Below are positions 8,635-16,621 of a DNA stretch of 62,087 nucleotides, piece by piece. Where the stretch lies: positions 1 to 62,087 of the forward strand of contig NZ_BNBV01000032.1 of the NCBI RefSeq assembly GCF_014656135.1. The letters run 5' to 3'. Below the pieces are notes generated by a model. It saw nothing but the letters and a program-made list of their open reading frames with translations, had not been told where the DNA came from and did no database searches. The translations under genes were made by a program, and so were the position numbers. This DNA comes from Streptomyces thermodiastaticus. Lineage in GTDB: Bacteria; Actinomycetota; Actinomycetes; Streptomycetales; Streptomycetaceae. How positions within the stretch are numbered: the stretch's first letter is position 1; the number at the start of each line of letters is the position of its first letter.

Positions 8635-9882
8635 GTGGAGACTGCGACAACTCCGGCTGACACCCGGCGCTTGACCGTCTCGATCTTCTCCCGTCTGCGC
8701 ACCGAGCGGGGACAGGCGAACCCGTTCCCGCTCTATGCGGAACTTCGCTCCAAAGGCGACGTCTTCGCAGCCCCGTGGGGAGGACACATCGTCACCGGCT
8801 TCGAGCTGTGCGACCGCATCCTGCGCAACCGTGACTGGTTAGAGCCCGACGCCGCGTGGCGCGAGCGGCAGGGCAGCGGCACCCGCTGGGGAGCACCCTC
8901 CTCACGTGAGATGAGCAAGACCCTTCCGGCGCTCAATCCCCCCGAGCACACCCGGGTCCGCCGCTCGGCCGGCATGTTCGACCGCAGCACCCTGAGCGAC
9001 CTGCAGGCACCCATAGGCCGGATCACCACCCGGCTGCTCGACTCGCTCGCCGAACGGCTGCACGACGGCGAGGCCGACCTGAACATGCTGGTCAGCGAGG
9101 AACTCCCGGTGGCCACCGTGGGCCACTGGCTGGGCCTTCCCACCGCGGACTTCCCCCGGCTCCGCGACCTCACCCACGACCAGGTGTTCACCCAGGAACT
9201 CCTGCCGTCCGCCAGCCAGCTGGCGCTGTCCGACGCAGCGACGGCCGAACTGCGCGTGTACTTCACCGACCTGGTGCGCGAGCGGCGCCGCCGCCCCGGC
9301 GACGACCCGGTCTCCCGCTGGATCACCGTGTGGGACGAGCTGGAGAGCGACCGCGACAAGGCGGACGAGGCGGTCTATCTGCTCGCCCTGTTCGTGCTTC
9401 TCGCCGGCCTGGAGACCACCTCCACCCTGCTGTCCACCATGGTGCTGCTGCTCCTGCAGCACCCGCGGCAGTGGGACCGGCTCACCGTCCAGCCGGACCT
9501 CGTGCCGGCCGCGGTGGAGGAGGTCCTGCGCTACGACCCGCCCACCCATGTCATCAGCCGCGTGGCCTCGAAGGACTGCGTCCTCGGCGACACCGGGATA
9601 CGCAAGGACGAGATGGTCCACCTCATGGTGGCGGCGGCCCACCGGGACCCGGCCAAGCACGAGGAACCCGAGCTGTTCAACCTGCACCGCAAACCGGGAC
9701 ACCTCGCCTTCAGCGGCGGCATCCACTACTGCCTCGGCGCCCCGCTGGCGCGCCTGGAGGCACAGACCCTGCTCCGCCAGCTGGTCACCCGCTTCCCGCG
9801 GCTGACCCTGGTACGCCAACCCTCCTGGGCCCCGCGCGTGGCCTTCAGGCGACTGCTGAATCTGGACGTGACCCTCATATGA
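8635..9882 (+). CDS. Cytochrome P450 with a TTA codon (second P450 of the conservon)
   Basis: A 415-residue soluble bacterial P450 with all classical marks: I-helix AGLETTST, K-helix Glu296-x-x-Arg299 in VEEVLRYDPP, and the heme loop FSGGIHYCLGAPLARLE with Cys366. GTG 8635 is chosen because AGGAAAGG lies six bases upstream; an in-frame ATG at 8599 sits inside a hairpin. Codon 69 is TTA (8839-8841), making translation bldA-dependent. Pairing of an ExxR-less and a normal P450 is typical of conservons, where the second is usually CYP154-like; I cannot confirm the subfamily. The stop overlaps the next start (ATGA). Confidence 0.9.
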   Translation: METATTPADTRRLTVSIFSRLRTERGQANPFPLYAELRSKGDVFAAPWGGHIVTGFELCDRILRNRDWLEPDAAWRERQGSGTRWGAPSSREMSKTLPALNPPEHTRVRRSAGMFDRSTLSDLQAPIGRITTRLLDSLAERLHDGEADLNMLVSEELPVATVGHWLGLPTADFPRLRDLTHDQVFTQELLPSASQLALSDAATAELRVYFTDLVRERRRRPGDDPVSRWITVWDELESDRDKADEAVYLLALFVLLAGLETTSTLLSTMVLLLLQHPRQWDRLTVQPDLVPAAVEEVLRYDPPTHVISRVASKDCVLGDTGIRKDEMVHLMVAAAHRDPAKHEEPELFNLHRKPGHLAFSGGIHYCLGAPLARLEAQTLLRQLVTRFPRLTLVRQPSWAPRVAFRRLLNLDVTLI

Positions 9883-10652
9883 CCACGCCTCCACTCCACA
9901 CCCTGCTCCGCCACAAGGCCCTGGACGTCAGCGAGGACGGCCCCGTCCTGCGTGTGATCCTCGACCCGTCGGCCGAGGACGGAGCCCTCTCGTCGGACGC
10001 CCTCGACGACCTCGAAGCCGTGCTGCGGGGCCTGCACGACCGGCCCGACATCCGGGTCCTCGTGCTCGGCTCCGCCGGCGACGACTTCTGCCTCGGAGCC
10101 GATCGCACCGAGTTCCAGGACGCACTGGAGCAGGAACCTTCCGGCAGTGCGCTGCGCCGCATCGTCGACAAGGCCTACCGCGTGTGCGACGCCCTGGAGA
10201 ACACGCACGCGGTCACCATCGCCCGCCTCAACGGCAAGGTGATCGGCGCGGGACTGGCGCTGGCCGCCTACTGCGATCTGCGTGCCGGTGCGGACACCTG
10301 CCGCTTCCGCATGCCGGAGATCGCACTCGGACTGCCGCCGGCCTGGGGCGGCGCCATGGGCCGCCTGATCGTCGAGGCGGGCGCCGCAAGGATCCGCGAA
10401 CTGATGCTGACCTGCGACCCGTTCGACGCGGACACCGCCCACCGGCTCGGCCTGCTGCACAAGGTGACGCCGGCCGAGAAGCTGGACGCCGCGATCGACG
10501 CGTGGATCAGGCCGCTGGTGCGCCGCTCGCCCGAGGCGCTGACGCTCACCAAGCGCATGCTGACCGGGTACTCCCGTGCGGCCCGCACCGCGGACGTCGC
10601 CCTGCTCGACGCCCATCTCCTCAGCGCCCAGATCGCCCGGCCAAGGCCGTAG
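9879..10652 (+). CDS. Enoyl-CoA hydratase/isomerase family protein
   Basis: A 257-residue crotonase-fold protein. The oxyanion-hole segments are seen as GSAGDDFCLGADRTEF (about 62-77) and ARLNGKVIGAGLALAAYCDLR (about 108-128), followed by RFRMPEIALGLPP. Crotonases act on acyl-CoA thioesters by hydration, isomerisation or hydrolysis; in enoyl-CoA hydratases two glutamates in these regions are needed, and here Glu153 of MPEIALG is a candidate for one while the other position is not obvious. ATG 9879 overlaps the P450 stop, so it is translated with the conservon. This suggests the operon modifies an acyl-CoA-linked or otherwise activated small molecule. Substrate unknown. Confidence 0.85.
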   Translation: MTTPPLHTLLRHKALDVSEDGPVLRVILDPSAEDGALSSDALDDLEAVLRGLHDRPDIRVLVLGSAGDDFCLGADRTEFQDALEQEPSGSALRRIVDKAYRVCDALENTHAVTIARLNGKVIGAGLALAAYCDLRAGADTCRFRMPEIALGLPPAWGGAMGRLIVEAGAARIRELMLTCDPFDADTAHRLGLLHKVTPAEKLDAAIDAWIRPLVRRSPEALTLTKRMLTGYSRAARTADVALLDAHLLSAQIARPRP

Positions 10653-10669
10653 GGCGCTCACCTGCCCGG

Positions 10670-10685
10670 CCGTGCCCCGGCACGG
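10670..10685 (+). terminator. Hairpin at the end of the conservon operon
   Basis: CCGTGCC, two-base loop, GGCACGG, 18 bases after the last conservon stop. No T-run follows. Confidence 0.45.
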
Positions 10686-10943
10686 GCACCGACGACACCC
10701 CTCTGCCCCGTCGCCCCTGCCCGGCGTCCCGTTCGCGGTGGCCCCGGCAGCGGCGGCGGGGCCGCGTGTTCCCGGGGCGGCGGCCCGGAACCGGCGTCGT
10801 CCCCACGTGCCGGCGCCTCGGCACCACGGCCGGCGAGAAGACGGCGCAGTGCGCACACCGGAGACGGTGCGTGCGGCCGGTGCGCGCGGCGCAGCGCACC
10901 GGCGTCGGACGGGTGCGGCCGTGCCTGTGCGAAGCTGGGGCGC

Positions 10944-11672
10944 GTGCCGATCTCACCAGATGTGGACCGCGACGACGCCGGGGAGCACCACAGGCGGCGC
11001 GCCGCGCCGGCCTGGGCCGAGGCGGACGTCTCCCGGGACACCGGGCGCGGATCGCCTGCCTGGCCGGTGCTGCTCGCCGGGCTGCCCGCGCTGCTGTTCG
11101 CGCTGATCACCTGGCAGGTGACCGGCGACGGTCCGCTGCTGGACGCCGACCGGCGGGTCAGCCGCGCGGTGCTGCATCCCGACCGTCTCTCCGAGCTGCT
11201 GTCCGACCTCGGCAACGTGGAGGTCGCCGTGCCCGTGCTGGTCCTGGCGGCCGGGTATGCGGCGTGGCGGGGCCGGCGCGCGGGCGTGCCGCGGTGGTGG
11301 GGGCCGCCGGCGGCCGCGGTGGTGCCGGCGGCCGTGCTGCCCGCCGTGGTGGTGCCGTTGAAGGACTGGACCCACCGGGGCGGGACGCCCGTCATGCCGC
11401 CCGGCGACGGCTACTTCCCCTCCGGGCACACCGCGACAGCCGCCGTCGCCTACGGGGCGGCCGCGCTGGTGCTGCTGCTGTGGGTGCGGTCGCACCGCGC
11501 CCGGGGTGCGGTGGTGACGGTGTGGGGTGTGCTCGTGCTCGCGGTCTCCTACGGGCTGGTGCGGCGCGGGTACCACTGGCCACTGGACGTCGTGGCCGGC
11601 TGGTGCCTGTCCGCCGTGCTGCTGGTCGTGCTCCGGGCGGTCCTGCACGCCTTGCACGGGCGCCGCGGCTGA
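10944..11672 (+). CDS. PAP2-family membrane phosphatase
   Basis: A 242-residue integral membrane phosphatase of the type 2 phosphatidic acid phosphatase family, which removes phosphate from lipid phosphates such as phosphatidate or undecaprenyl pyrophosphate on the outer side of the membrane. The three signature blocks are present: KDWTHRGGTP, the PSGHT block in FPSGHTATAAVAYG, and RRGYHWPLDVVAG with the catalytic histidine. Several hydrophobic helices (about 40-58, 88-105, 117-135, 168-186, 190-205, 215-232) fit a five-to-six-pass protein after a charged 35-residue cytoplasmic start. GTG 10944 gives the full family length. It stands alone; lipid substrate is not predictable. Confidence 0.88.
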   Translation: MPISPDVDRDDAGEHHRRRAAPAWAEADVSRDTGRGSPAWPVLLAGLPALLFALITWQVTGDGPLLDADRRVSRAVLHPDRLSELLSDLGNVEVAVPVLVLAAGYAAWRGRRAGVPRWWGPPAAAVVPAAVLPAVVVPLKDWTHRGGTPVMPPGDGYFPSGHTATAAVAYGAAALVLLLWVRSHRARGAVVTVWGVLVLAVSYGLVRRGYHWPLDVVAGWCLSAVLLVVLRAVLHALHGRRG

Positions 11673-11676
11673 CGCG

Positions 11677-12130
11677 TCAGCGGTCCCGGTCCCCGCCGGC
11701 CACCACCGCGGCCGCCTCGTGCATCGCCGGTTCCAGCAGGGCCGGGTCGGTGAGGGTGCCGGTGCCGTCCGGGGGACCAGCCGGCGGACCGTGCCGGCCG
11801 ACCGGTCGGGGTACGGCACGACGATCCAGGTGCCCAGCCCGGCACCGCGCACACCCGTGCCCGGCCGGCGCCCGCCGTGCCCGGCTGGACGAGGAACCCC
11901 AGCCGGGCGTCGCCGGAGCCGGCCGGCACCGGGCCGAGCTGGTCCAGCACACCGGAGAGGACGTCGAGCGTGGGACACCCGAGTGCGGCCGGCAGGAACA
12001 GCACGTCCCACGCCGTGCCCGCGGGCAGCAGGGCGACCGACCGCGGGTCGCGTCGCCACTGCCGCTCAAGGGCGCGCGCATCGGGTGCCACGGACGCCGG
12101 CCATGCGAGCGCCTCCCTGGTCGCCGTCAC
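11677..12130 (-). pseudogene. Small conserved Streptomyces protein broken by two frameshifts
   Basis: From GTG 12130 (ribosome site AGGGAGG seven bases upstream) the frame reads normally through DPRSVALLPAGTAWDVLF and DARLGFLVQPGTAGAG. The same protein then continues in another frame (GTGVRGAGLGTWIVVPYPD, about 11845-11800) and in a third (DGTGTLTDPALLEPAMHEAA, about 11770-11700) to a stop at 11677. Each break is repaired by adding one base to a short G-run or C-run. The restored product of about 150 residues resembles a widespread Streptomyces hypothetical protein of unknown function. Either the gene is dead or the sequence has two homopolymer errors; nearby genes show no such breaks. It follows the oxidase gene in the same direction. 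Confidence 0.7.
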
Positions 12131-12254
12131 GGAAGAACCTCCCTCTTCGCCGTGGGCGCACGGTGCGCCACCAGACAGAGGGAGGTCACCGCTTCGGCAT
12201 TGCGCGGCTCGCGGCCGCGCATCGGAGTGCCCCCGGTCACAGGTTGGGCGCCGG

Positions 12255-13673
12255 TCAGCTGTCGAAGCCCAGGCCCAGCCGGTCCATGGTGCGCAGCCAC
12301 AGATTGCGCCGGCCGCCGTGCGCGTCGGCCCGGGCCAGCGACCACTTGGTGAGCGCGATGCCGGTCCAGGCGAAGGGCTCCGGCGGGAACGGCAGGGGCT
12401 TGGTGCGGACCATCTGCAGGTCGGTGCGCTCGGTGCGCAGGCCCGCCAGCAGGTCGAGCATCACCTCGGCGCCGAAGCGGCTCGCGCCCACGCCCAGGCC
12501 CGTGTAGCCGGCCGCGTACGCCACCTTGCCCCGGTGGGCGGTGCCGAAGAACGGCGAGAAACGCGAGCAGGTGTCGATCGCGCCGCCCCAGGCATGGGTG
12601 AAGCGGATGCCCTCCAGCTGCGGGAAGCAGGTGAAGAAGTGCTCGGCGAGCCGGGCGTACGTCTCGGGGCGGTCGTCGTACTCGGCGCGCACCCGGCGGC
12701 CGTAGTGGTGGACGGCGTCGTAGCCGCCCCACAGAACGCGGTGGTCGGCGGTGAGGCGGAAGTAGTGGAACCGGTTGGCGCTGTCACCGAGTCCCTGGCG
12801 GTTCGTCCAGCCGACCGACTCCCGCTGTGCGGGGGTGAGCGGCTCGGTCATCAGGGCGTAGTCGTACACCGGGACGGTGTACGGACGCACCCGCCGCACC
12901 AGGCTGGGGAACACGTTGGTCGCGAGCGCGACCCGGCGGGCGCGGACCTGCCCGTACGGGGTGCTCACCCGCATGCCGGCGCCGTACGGCTCAAGGGTCA
13001 GGGCGGGGGTGTGCTCGTAGATGCGCACCCCGAGGCGGAGGCAGACACGTCTCAGTCCCCAGGCGAGCCTGGCCGGGTGGAGCATGGCGACACCGCGGCG
13101 GTCCCACAGTCCGGCCTCGAAGGTGGGCGAGGCGACCTGAGCGCGCACGGCGTCCCGGTCGAGGAACTCGATGCCGTCGGCCAGGCCCTGATCGCGCAGG
13201 CGGGCATACCAGTCCTCCATCTCCCACACCTGGTACGGCTCGGTGGCGACGTCGATCTCGCCGGTGCGTTCGAAGTCGCAGTCGATCCGGTGGCGGGCGA
13301 CGGTCGCCTCGATGGCGTCGAGGTTGCGGGCGCCGAGTTCCTCCAGCCGACGGATCTCCCGCGGCCAGCGGGCCAGTCCGTTGGCCAGGCCGTGGGTGAG
13401 GGAGGCGGCGCAGAAGCCTCCGTTGCGGCCGGAGGCGGCCCAGGCCGTCTCGCGGCCCTCCACCAGCACCACGTCCGTGCCGGGGTCGCGTTCCTTGGCG
13501 ATCAGCGCGGTCCACAGTCCGCTGTAGCCGCCGCCGACGACCAGCAGGTCGCAGGTGTCGGCGCCGCTCAGGGCGGGTTCGGGGCGGGGCCGGCCGGGGT
13601 CGTCGAGCCAGTACGGCACCGGCCGGGCCTCGCGGAGCGATCTCGTCCAACGGGTCATGGCGCTCGGGGCCAT
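12255..13673 (-). CDS. FAD-dependent amine oxidase, gamma-glutamylputrescine-oxidase-like
   Basis: A 472-residue DAO-type flavoprotein. The dinucleotide-binding motif is CDLLVVGGGYSGLWTALIAK (about 45-64) and the FAD-linked segment is GRETAWAASGRNGGFCAASL (about 82-101), typical of the PuuB/OrdL branch that oxidises gamma-glutamylputrescine or similar amines. The C-terminal half has WGGAIDTCSRFSPFFG and GYTGLGVGASRFGAEV, the usual cap over the flavin. ATG 13673 follows GGGAG. It lies 47 bases after the polyamine permease gene and is probably in the pot operon, so uptake and the first oxidation step are linked. No glutamate-putrescine ligase is in this window, so direct oxidation of a polyamine is also possible. 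Confidence 0.85.
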   Translation of the reverse strand: MAPSAMTRWTRSLREARPVPYWLDDPGRPRPEPALSGADTCDLLVVGGGYSGLWTALIAKERDPGTDVVLVEGRETAWAASGRNGGFCAASLTHGLANGLARWPREIRRLEELGARNLDAIEATVARHRIDCDFERTGEIDVATEPYQVWEMEDWYARLRDQGLADGIEFLDRDAVRAQVASPTFEAGLWDRRGVAMLHPARLAWGLRRVCLRLGVRIYEHTPALTLEPYGAGMRVSTPYGQVRARRVALATNVFPSLVRRVRPYTVPVYDYALMTEPLTPAQRESVGWTNRQGLGDSANRFHYFRLTADHRVLWGGYDAVHHYGRRVRAEYDDRPETYARLAEHFFTCFPQLEGIRFTHAWGGAIDTCSRFSPFFGTAHRGKVAYAAGYTGLGVGASRFGAEVMLDLLAGLRTERTDLQMVRTKPLPFPPEPFAWTGIALTKWSLARADAHGGRRNLWLRTMDRLGLGFDS

Positions 13674-13720
13674 GATGTCAACTCCCTACACGACTCGCGT
13701 GGTTGCTGTGTCGGTGTCTG

Positions 13721-14521
13721 TCAGGTGGTGTGCCTCCTGCGGCGGTTGCCGACGGCCGTGGCGGCCAGGACGCACAGGACGGCGACGACGAACATGGCGG
13801 TGCCGACGACGTTGATCTGCACGGGTGTGCCGCGCTGCGCCGACCCCCACACGTACATGGGGAAGGTGACGGTCGATCCCGCGGTGAAGTTGGTGATGAC
13901 GAAGTCGTCGAAGGACAGGGCGAAGGCGAGCAGCGCGCCCGCGGCGATGCCCGGTGCCGCGATCGGCAGGGTCACCCGCACAAACGTCTGGAGGGGGCCG
14001 GCGTACAGGTCCTGGGCGGCCTGTTCCAGGCGCGGGTCCATCGACATCACACGTGCCTTGACCGCGGTGACGACGAAGCTGAGGCAGAACATGACGTGGG
14101 CGATGAGGACCGTCCAGAAACCCAGCCGCACACCCAGGTTGAGGAACAGGGTGAGCAGCGAGGCGGCCATGACGACCTCGGGCATCGCCATCGGCAGGAA
14201 GATCAGCGCGTTGACGGCGCCGCGGGCGCGGAACCGGTAGCGGACCAGCGCGAAGGCGGTCATCGTGCCCAGGACGGTGGCGCCGAGGGTCGCCCAGACG
14301 GCGATCCGCAGGCTGAGCCCGAGCGAGGTGCACAGCCCGGCGACGTCGCACGGGTGTCTCCAGGCGTCGGTGGAGAACCGCTGCCACTCGTAGTTGAAAC
14401 GTCCCTTGGGCCGGTTGAAGGAGAACACCGTGACGACGGCGTTCGGCAGCAGCAGGTAGGCGAGCGTCAGCAGTCCGGCGGCGACGACGAGATGCCGCTT
14501 GATCCAGGTGAGGAGACGCAT
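13721..14521 (-). CDS. potC: Polyamine ABC transporter permease (PotC type)
   Basis: A 266-residue inner membrane permease. Six hydrophobic helices are apparent, the first at about 9-29 (VVAAGLLTLAYLL). The EAA loop that contacts the ATPase is RLEQAAQDLYAGPLQTFVRV. PotC-type permeases of spermidine/putrescine importers share the phrase FVITNFTAGSTVTFPMYVWG, seen near residue 205. Its ATG overlaps the stop of the previous permease (ATGA), so the two are coupled. The GLR after the last helix ends the protein at a short basic tail. Confidence 0.92.
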   Translation of the reverse strand: MRLLTWIKRHLVVAAGLLTLAYLLLPNAVVTVFSFNRPKGRFNYEWQRFSTDAWRHPCDVAGLCTSLGLSLRIAVWATLGATVLGTMTAFALVRYRFRARGAVNALIFLPMAMPEVVMAASLLTLFLNLGVRLGFWTVLIAHVMFCLSFVVTAVKARVMSMDPRLEQAAQDLYAGPLQTFVRVTLPIAAPGIAAGALLAFALSFDDFVITNFTAGSTVTFPMYVWGSAQRGTPVQINVVGTAMFVVAVLCVLAATAVGNRRRRHTT

Positions 14522-15450
14522 CAGACCAGGTCCTCCGTCCCGGACCTGCGGATGTAGACGGTGACCATGAGCAGGATGGCGGCCATGAGGAGGAACGACA
14601 GGGCGGCCGCCGTCGGGTAGTCGAGGATGCGCAGGAACTGTGTCTGGATGACGTTGCCAACCATGCGGGTGTCGGTGGATCCGAGCAGGTCGGCGTTGAC
14701 GTAGTCGCCGGCGGCCGGGATGAACGTCAGCAGGGTGCCGGAGACCACGCCCGGCAGGGACAGCGGGAAGGTGACCCTGCGGAAGGTGGTGGCCGGCCGG
14801 GCGTACAGGTCGCCGGCCGCCTCCAGCAGCCCGGGGTCGATCCGCTCCAGCGAGGTGTACAGCGGCAGGATCATGAACGGCAGGAAGTTGTAGGTCAGTC
14901 CGCACACCACGGCCAGCGGGGTGGCGAGCACCCGGTGGCCGGAGGTCCAGCCGAGCCAGTCGGTGACGTCCAGGACGTGCAGGGTGCCGAGCGCGCCGAC
15001 GAGGGGGCCGCCGTCGGCGAGGATCGTCTTCCAGGCCAGGGTGCGGATCAGGAAGCTGGTGAAGAACGGCGCGACCACCAGGACCATGAGCAGGTTGCGC
15101 CAGCGGCCCGCGCGCAGGGCGATGAGATACGCCAACGGGTAGCCGAGCAGCAGGCACAGGACGGTCGCGCAGGCCGCGTACAGCACGGAGCGCAGGAACT
15201 GCGGCCAGTACTCCGACAGGGCGTCCCAGTAGGTCGCGAAGTGCCAGGTGACGGTGTAGCCCTGCTCCAGGGAGCCGGTCTGCACGGAGGTGGACGCCTG
15301 GTAGATCACCGGCAGGGCGAAGAAGACCAGCAGCCACAGGATGCCGGGCAGCAGCAGCCAGTACGGGGTCAGGCGGCCGCGCCCGCGCGGCGGCTCGTCG
15401 TCGGGTGCGGTGGGCGCGAGCGGGGGCGGCGCCTCGGTGACGGCGGCCAT
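14521..15450 (-). CDS. potB: Polyamine ABC transporter permease (PotB type)
   Basis: A 309-residue permease with a 30-residue proline-rich cytoplasmic start and six membrane helices, the first at about 31-52 (LLLPGILWLLVFFALPV). The EAA loop is GLLEAAGDLYARPATTFRRV. The substrate-path segment ADYVNADLLGSTDTRM is characteristic of PotB/PotH. Its start shares position 15450 with the end of the ATPase gene, so the genes abut or overlap. It forms the membrane pore together with the PotC-type protein. Confidence 0.92.
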   Translation of the reverse strand: MAAVTEAPPPLAPTAPDDEPPRGRGRLTPYWLLLPGILWLLVFFALPVIYQASTSVQTGSLEQGYTVTWHFATYWDALSEYWPQFLRSVLYAACATVLCLLLGYPLAYLIALRAGRWRNLLMVLVVAPFFTSFLIRTLAWKTILADGGPLVGALGTLHVLDVTDWLGWTSGHRVLATPLAVVCGLTYNFLPFMILPLYTSLERIDPGLLEAAGDLYARPATTFRRVTFPLSLPGVVSGTLLTFIPAAGDYVNADLLGSTDTRMVGNVIQTQFLRILDYPTAAALSFLLMAAILLMVTVYIRRSGTEDLV

Positions 15451-16616
15451 CAGGCGGCTTCCTCCTCGGCGTGTGCCGTACCGGCGTCGCCGTCCTGGGC
15501 GGCGTCCAGACCGAAGGTGTGCGCCGGGCTCCAGTGCGCGACGACCTCGGCACCGGGCACCAGGCGCGGGTCGCGGTCGATGTTCTGGGCGTACACCTCG
15601 AAGCCGGGGCAGACGGGGCTGTCGACGACGTACTGGGTGGAGACACCGAGGAAGCCGGCGTCGGCGATCCGGCCCGTGATGCGGTTGCGGCCCTCGGGTA
15701 TCCCGGCAGCGTCGTCGGCGTGGGTGAGGGTGATCTTCTCCGGGCGGACCCCCGCGAGCACCGCGGCACCGGCCGGGGCGGGGACGGTGCAGCGTGCGGC
15801 GGGCAGAACGAGCGTGGCGCCGCCGGCCGTCAGGACGAGCTCCTCGCCGCGGCGCGCGGTCACCCGCGCCGGAACGAGGTTGGAGGTGCCGAGGAAGCCG
15901 GCGACGAACGCGGTGCGCGGGTTCTCGTACAGGTCGGTGGGGGTGCCGAGCTGCTCGACCCGGCCGGCGTTCATCACGGCGACCGTGTCGGCCATGGTCA
16001 TGGCCTCCTCCTGGTCGTGGGTGACATGGATGAACGTGATGCCCACCTCGGTCTGGATGCGTTTGAGTTCCAGCTGCATCTGCCGGCGCAGTTTCAGGTC
16101 CAGGGCACCCAGCGGCTCGTCGAGGAGCAGCACCTCGGGATGGTTGATGAGAGCACGGGCGACGGCGACACGTTGCTGCTGGCCGCCGGAGAGCTGGTGC
16201 GGTTTCCTGCGGGCCTGCCGGCCGAGCTGGACCAGCTCCAGCATCTCCGCCACCTGCTGCTTCACGTTCTTGATGCCGCGCCGGCGCAGGCCGAAGGCGA
16301 CGTTCTCGAAGACGTCCAGGTGCGGGAAGAGGGCGTAGGACTGGAAGACGGTGTTCACCGGCCGCCGGTACGGCGGCAGCCGGGTCACGTCCTGGTCGCC
16401 GAGGTGGACGGTGCCCTGGGTGGGTTCCTCCAGGCCTGCGATCATGCGCAGGGTGGTGGTCTTGCCGCAGCCGGAGGCGCCGAGCAGCGCGAAGAAGGAA
16501 CCCTGGGGCACGGTCAGGTCCAGCGGGTGCACGGCGGTGAAGGTGCCGTATCGCTTGCTGATCCCGGTCAGGCGGACGTCGCCGCCGCCGACCGCCGGTG
16601 TCGTGGTCGTCTGCAT
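15450..16616 (-). CDS. potA: Polyamine ABC transporter ATPase (PotA type)
   Basis: A 388-residue ATPase that powers the importer. Motifs in order: Walker A GASGCGKTT (about 40-48), Q-loop FQSYALFPH, signature LSGGQQQRV, Walker B VLLLDEPLGALD and H-loop HVTHDQ, then a C-terminal TOBE domain (about 280-375) as in PotA and other CUT1-like regulators. ATG 16616 is preferred; a GTG nine bases upstream (16625) overlaps the potD stop as GTGA and is an alternative. AGGGG lies about ten bases before the ATG. The tail is acidic (GTAHAEEEAA). Confidence 0.93.
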   Translation of the reverse strand: MQTTTTPAVGGGDVRLTGISKRYGTFTAVHPLDLTVPQGSFFALLGASGCGKTTTLRMIAGLEEPTQGTVHLGDQDVTRLPPYRRPVNTVFQSYALFPHLDVFENVAFGLRRRGIKNVKQQVAEMLELVQLGRQARRKPHQLSGGQQQRVAVARALINHPEVLLLDEPLGALDLKLRRQMQLELKRIQTEVGITFIHVTHDQEEAMTMADTVAVMNAGRVEQLGTPTDLYENPRTAFVAGFLGTSNLVPARVTARRGEELVLTAGGATLVLPAARCTVPAPAGAAVLAGVRPEKITLTHADDAAGIPEGRNRITGRIADAGFLGVSTQYVVDSPVCPGFEVYAQNIDRDPRLVPGAEVVAHWSPAHTFGLDAAQDGDAGTAHAEEEAA

Positions 16617-16621
16617 GGTGG

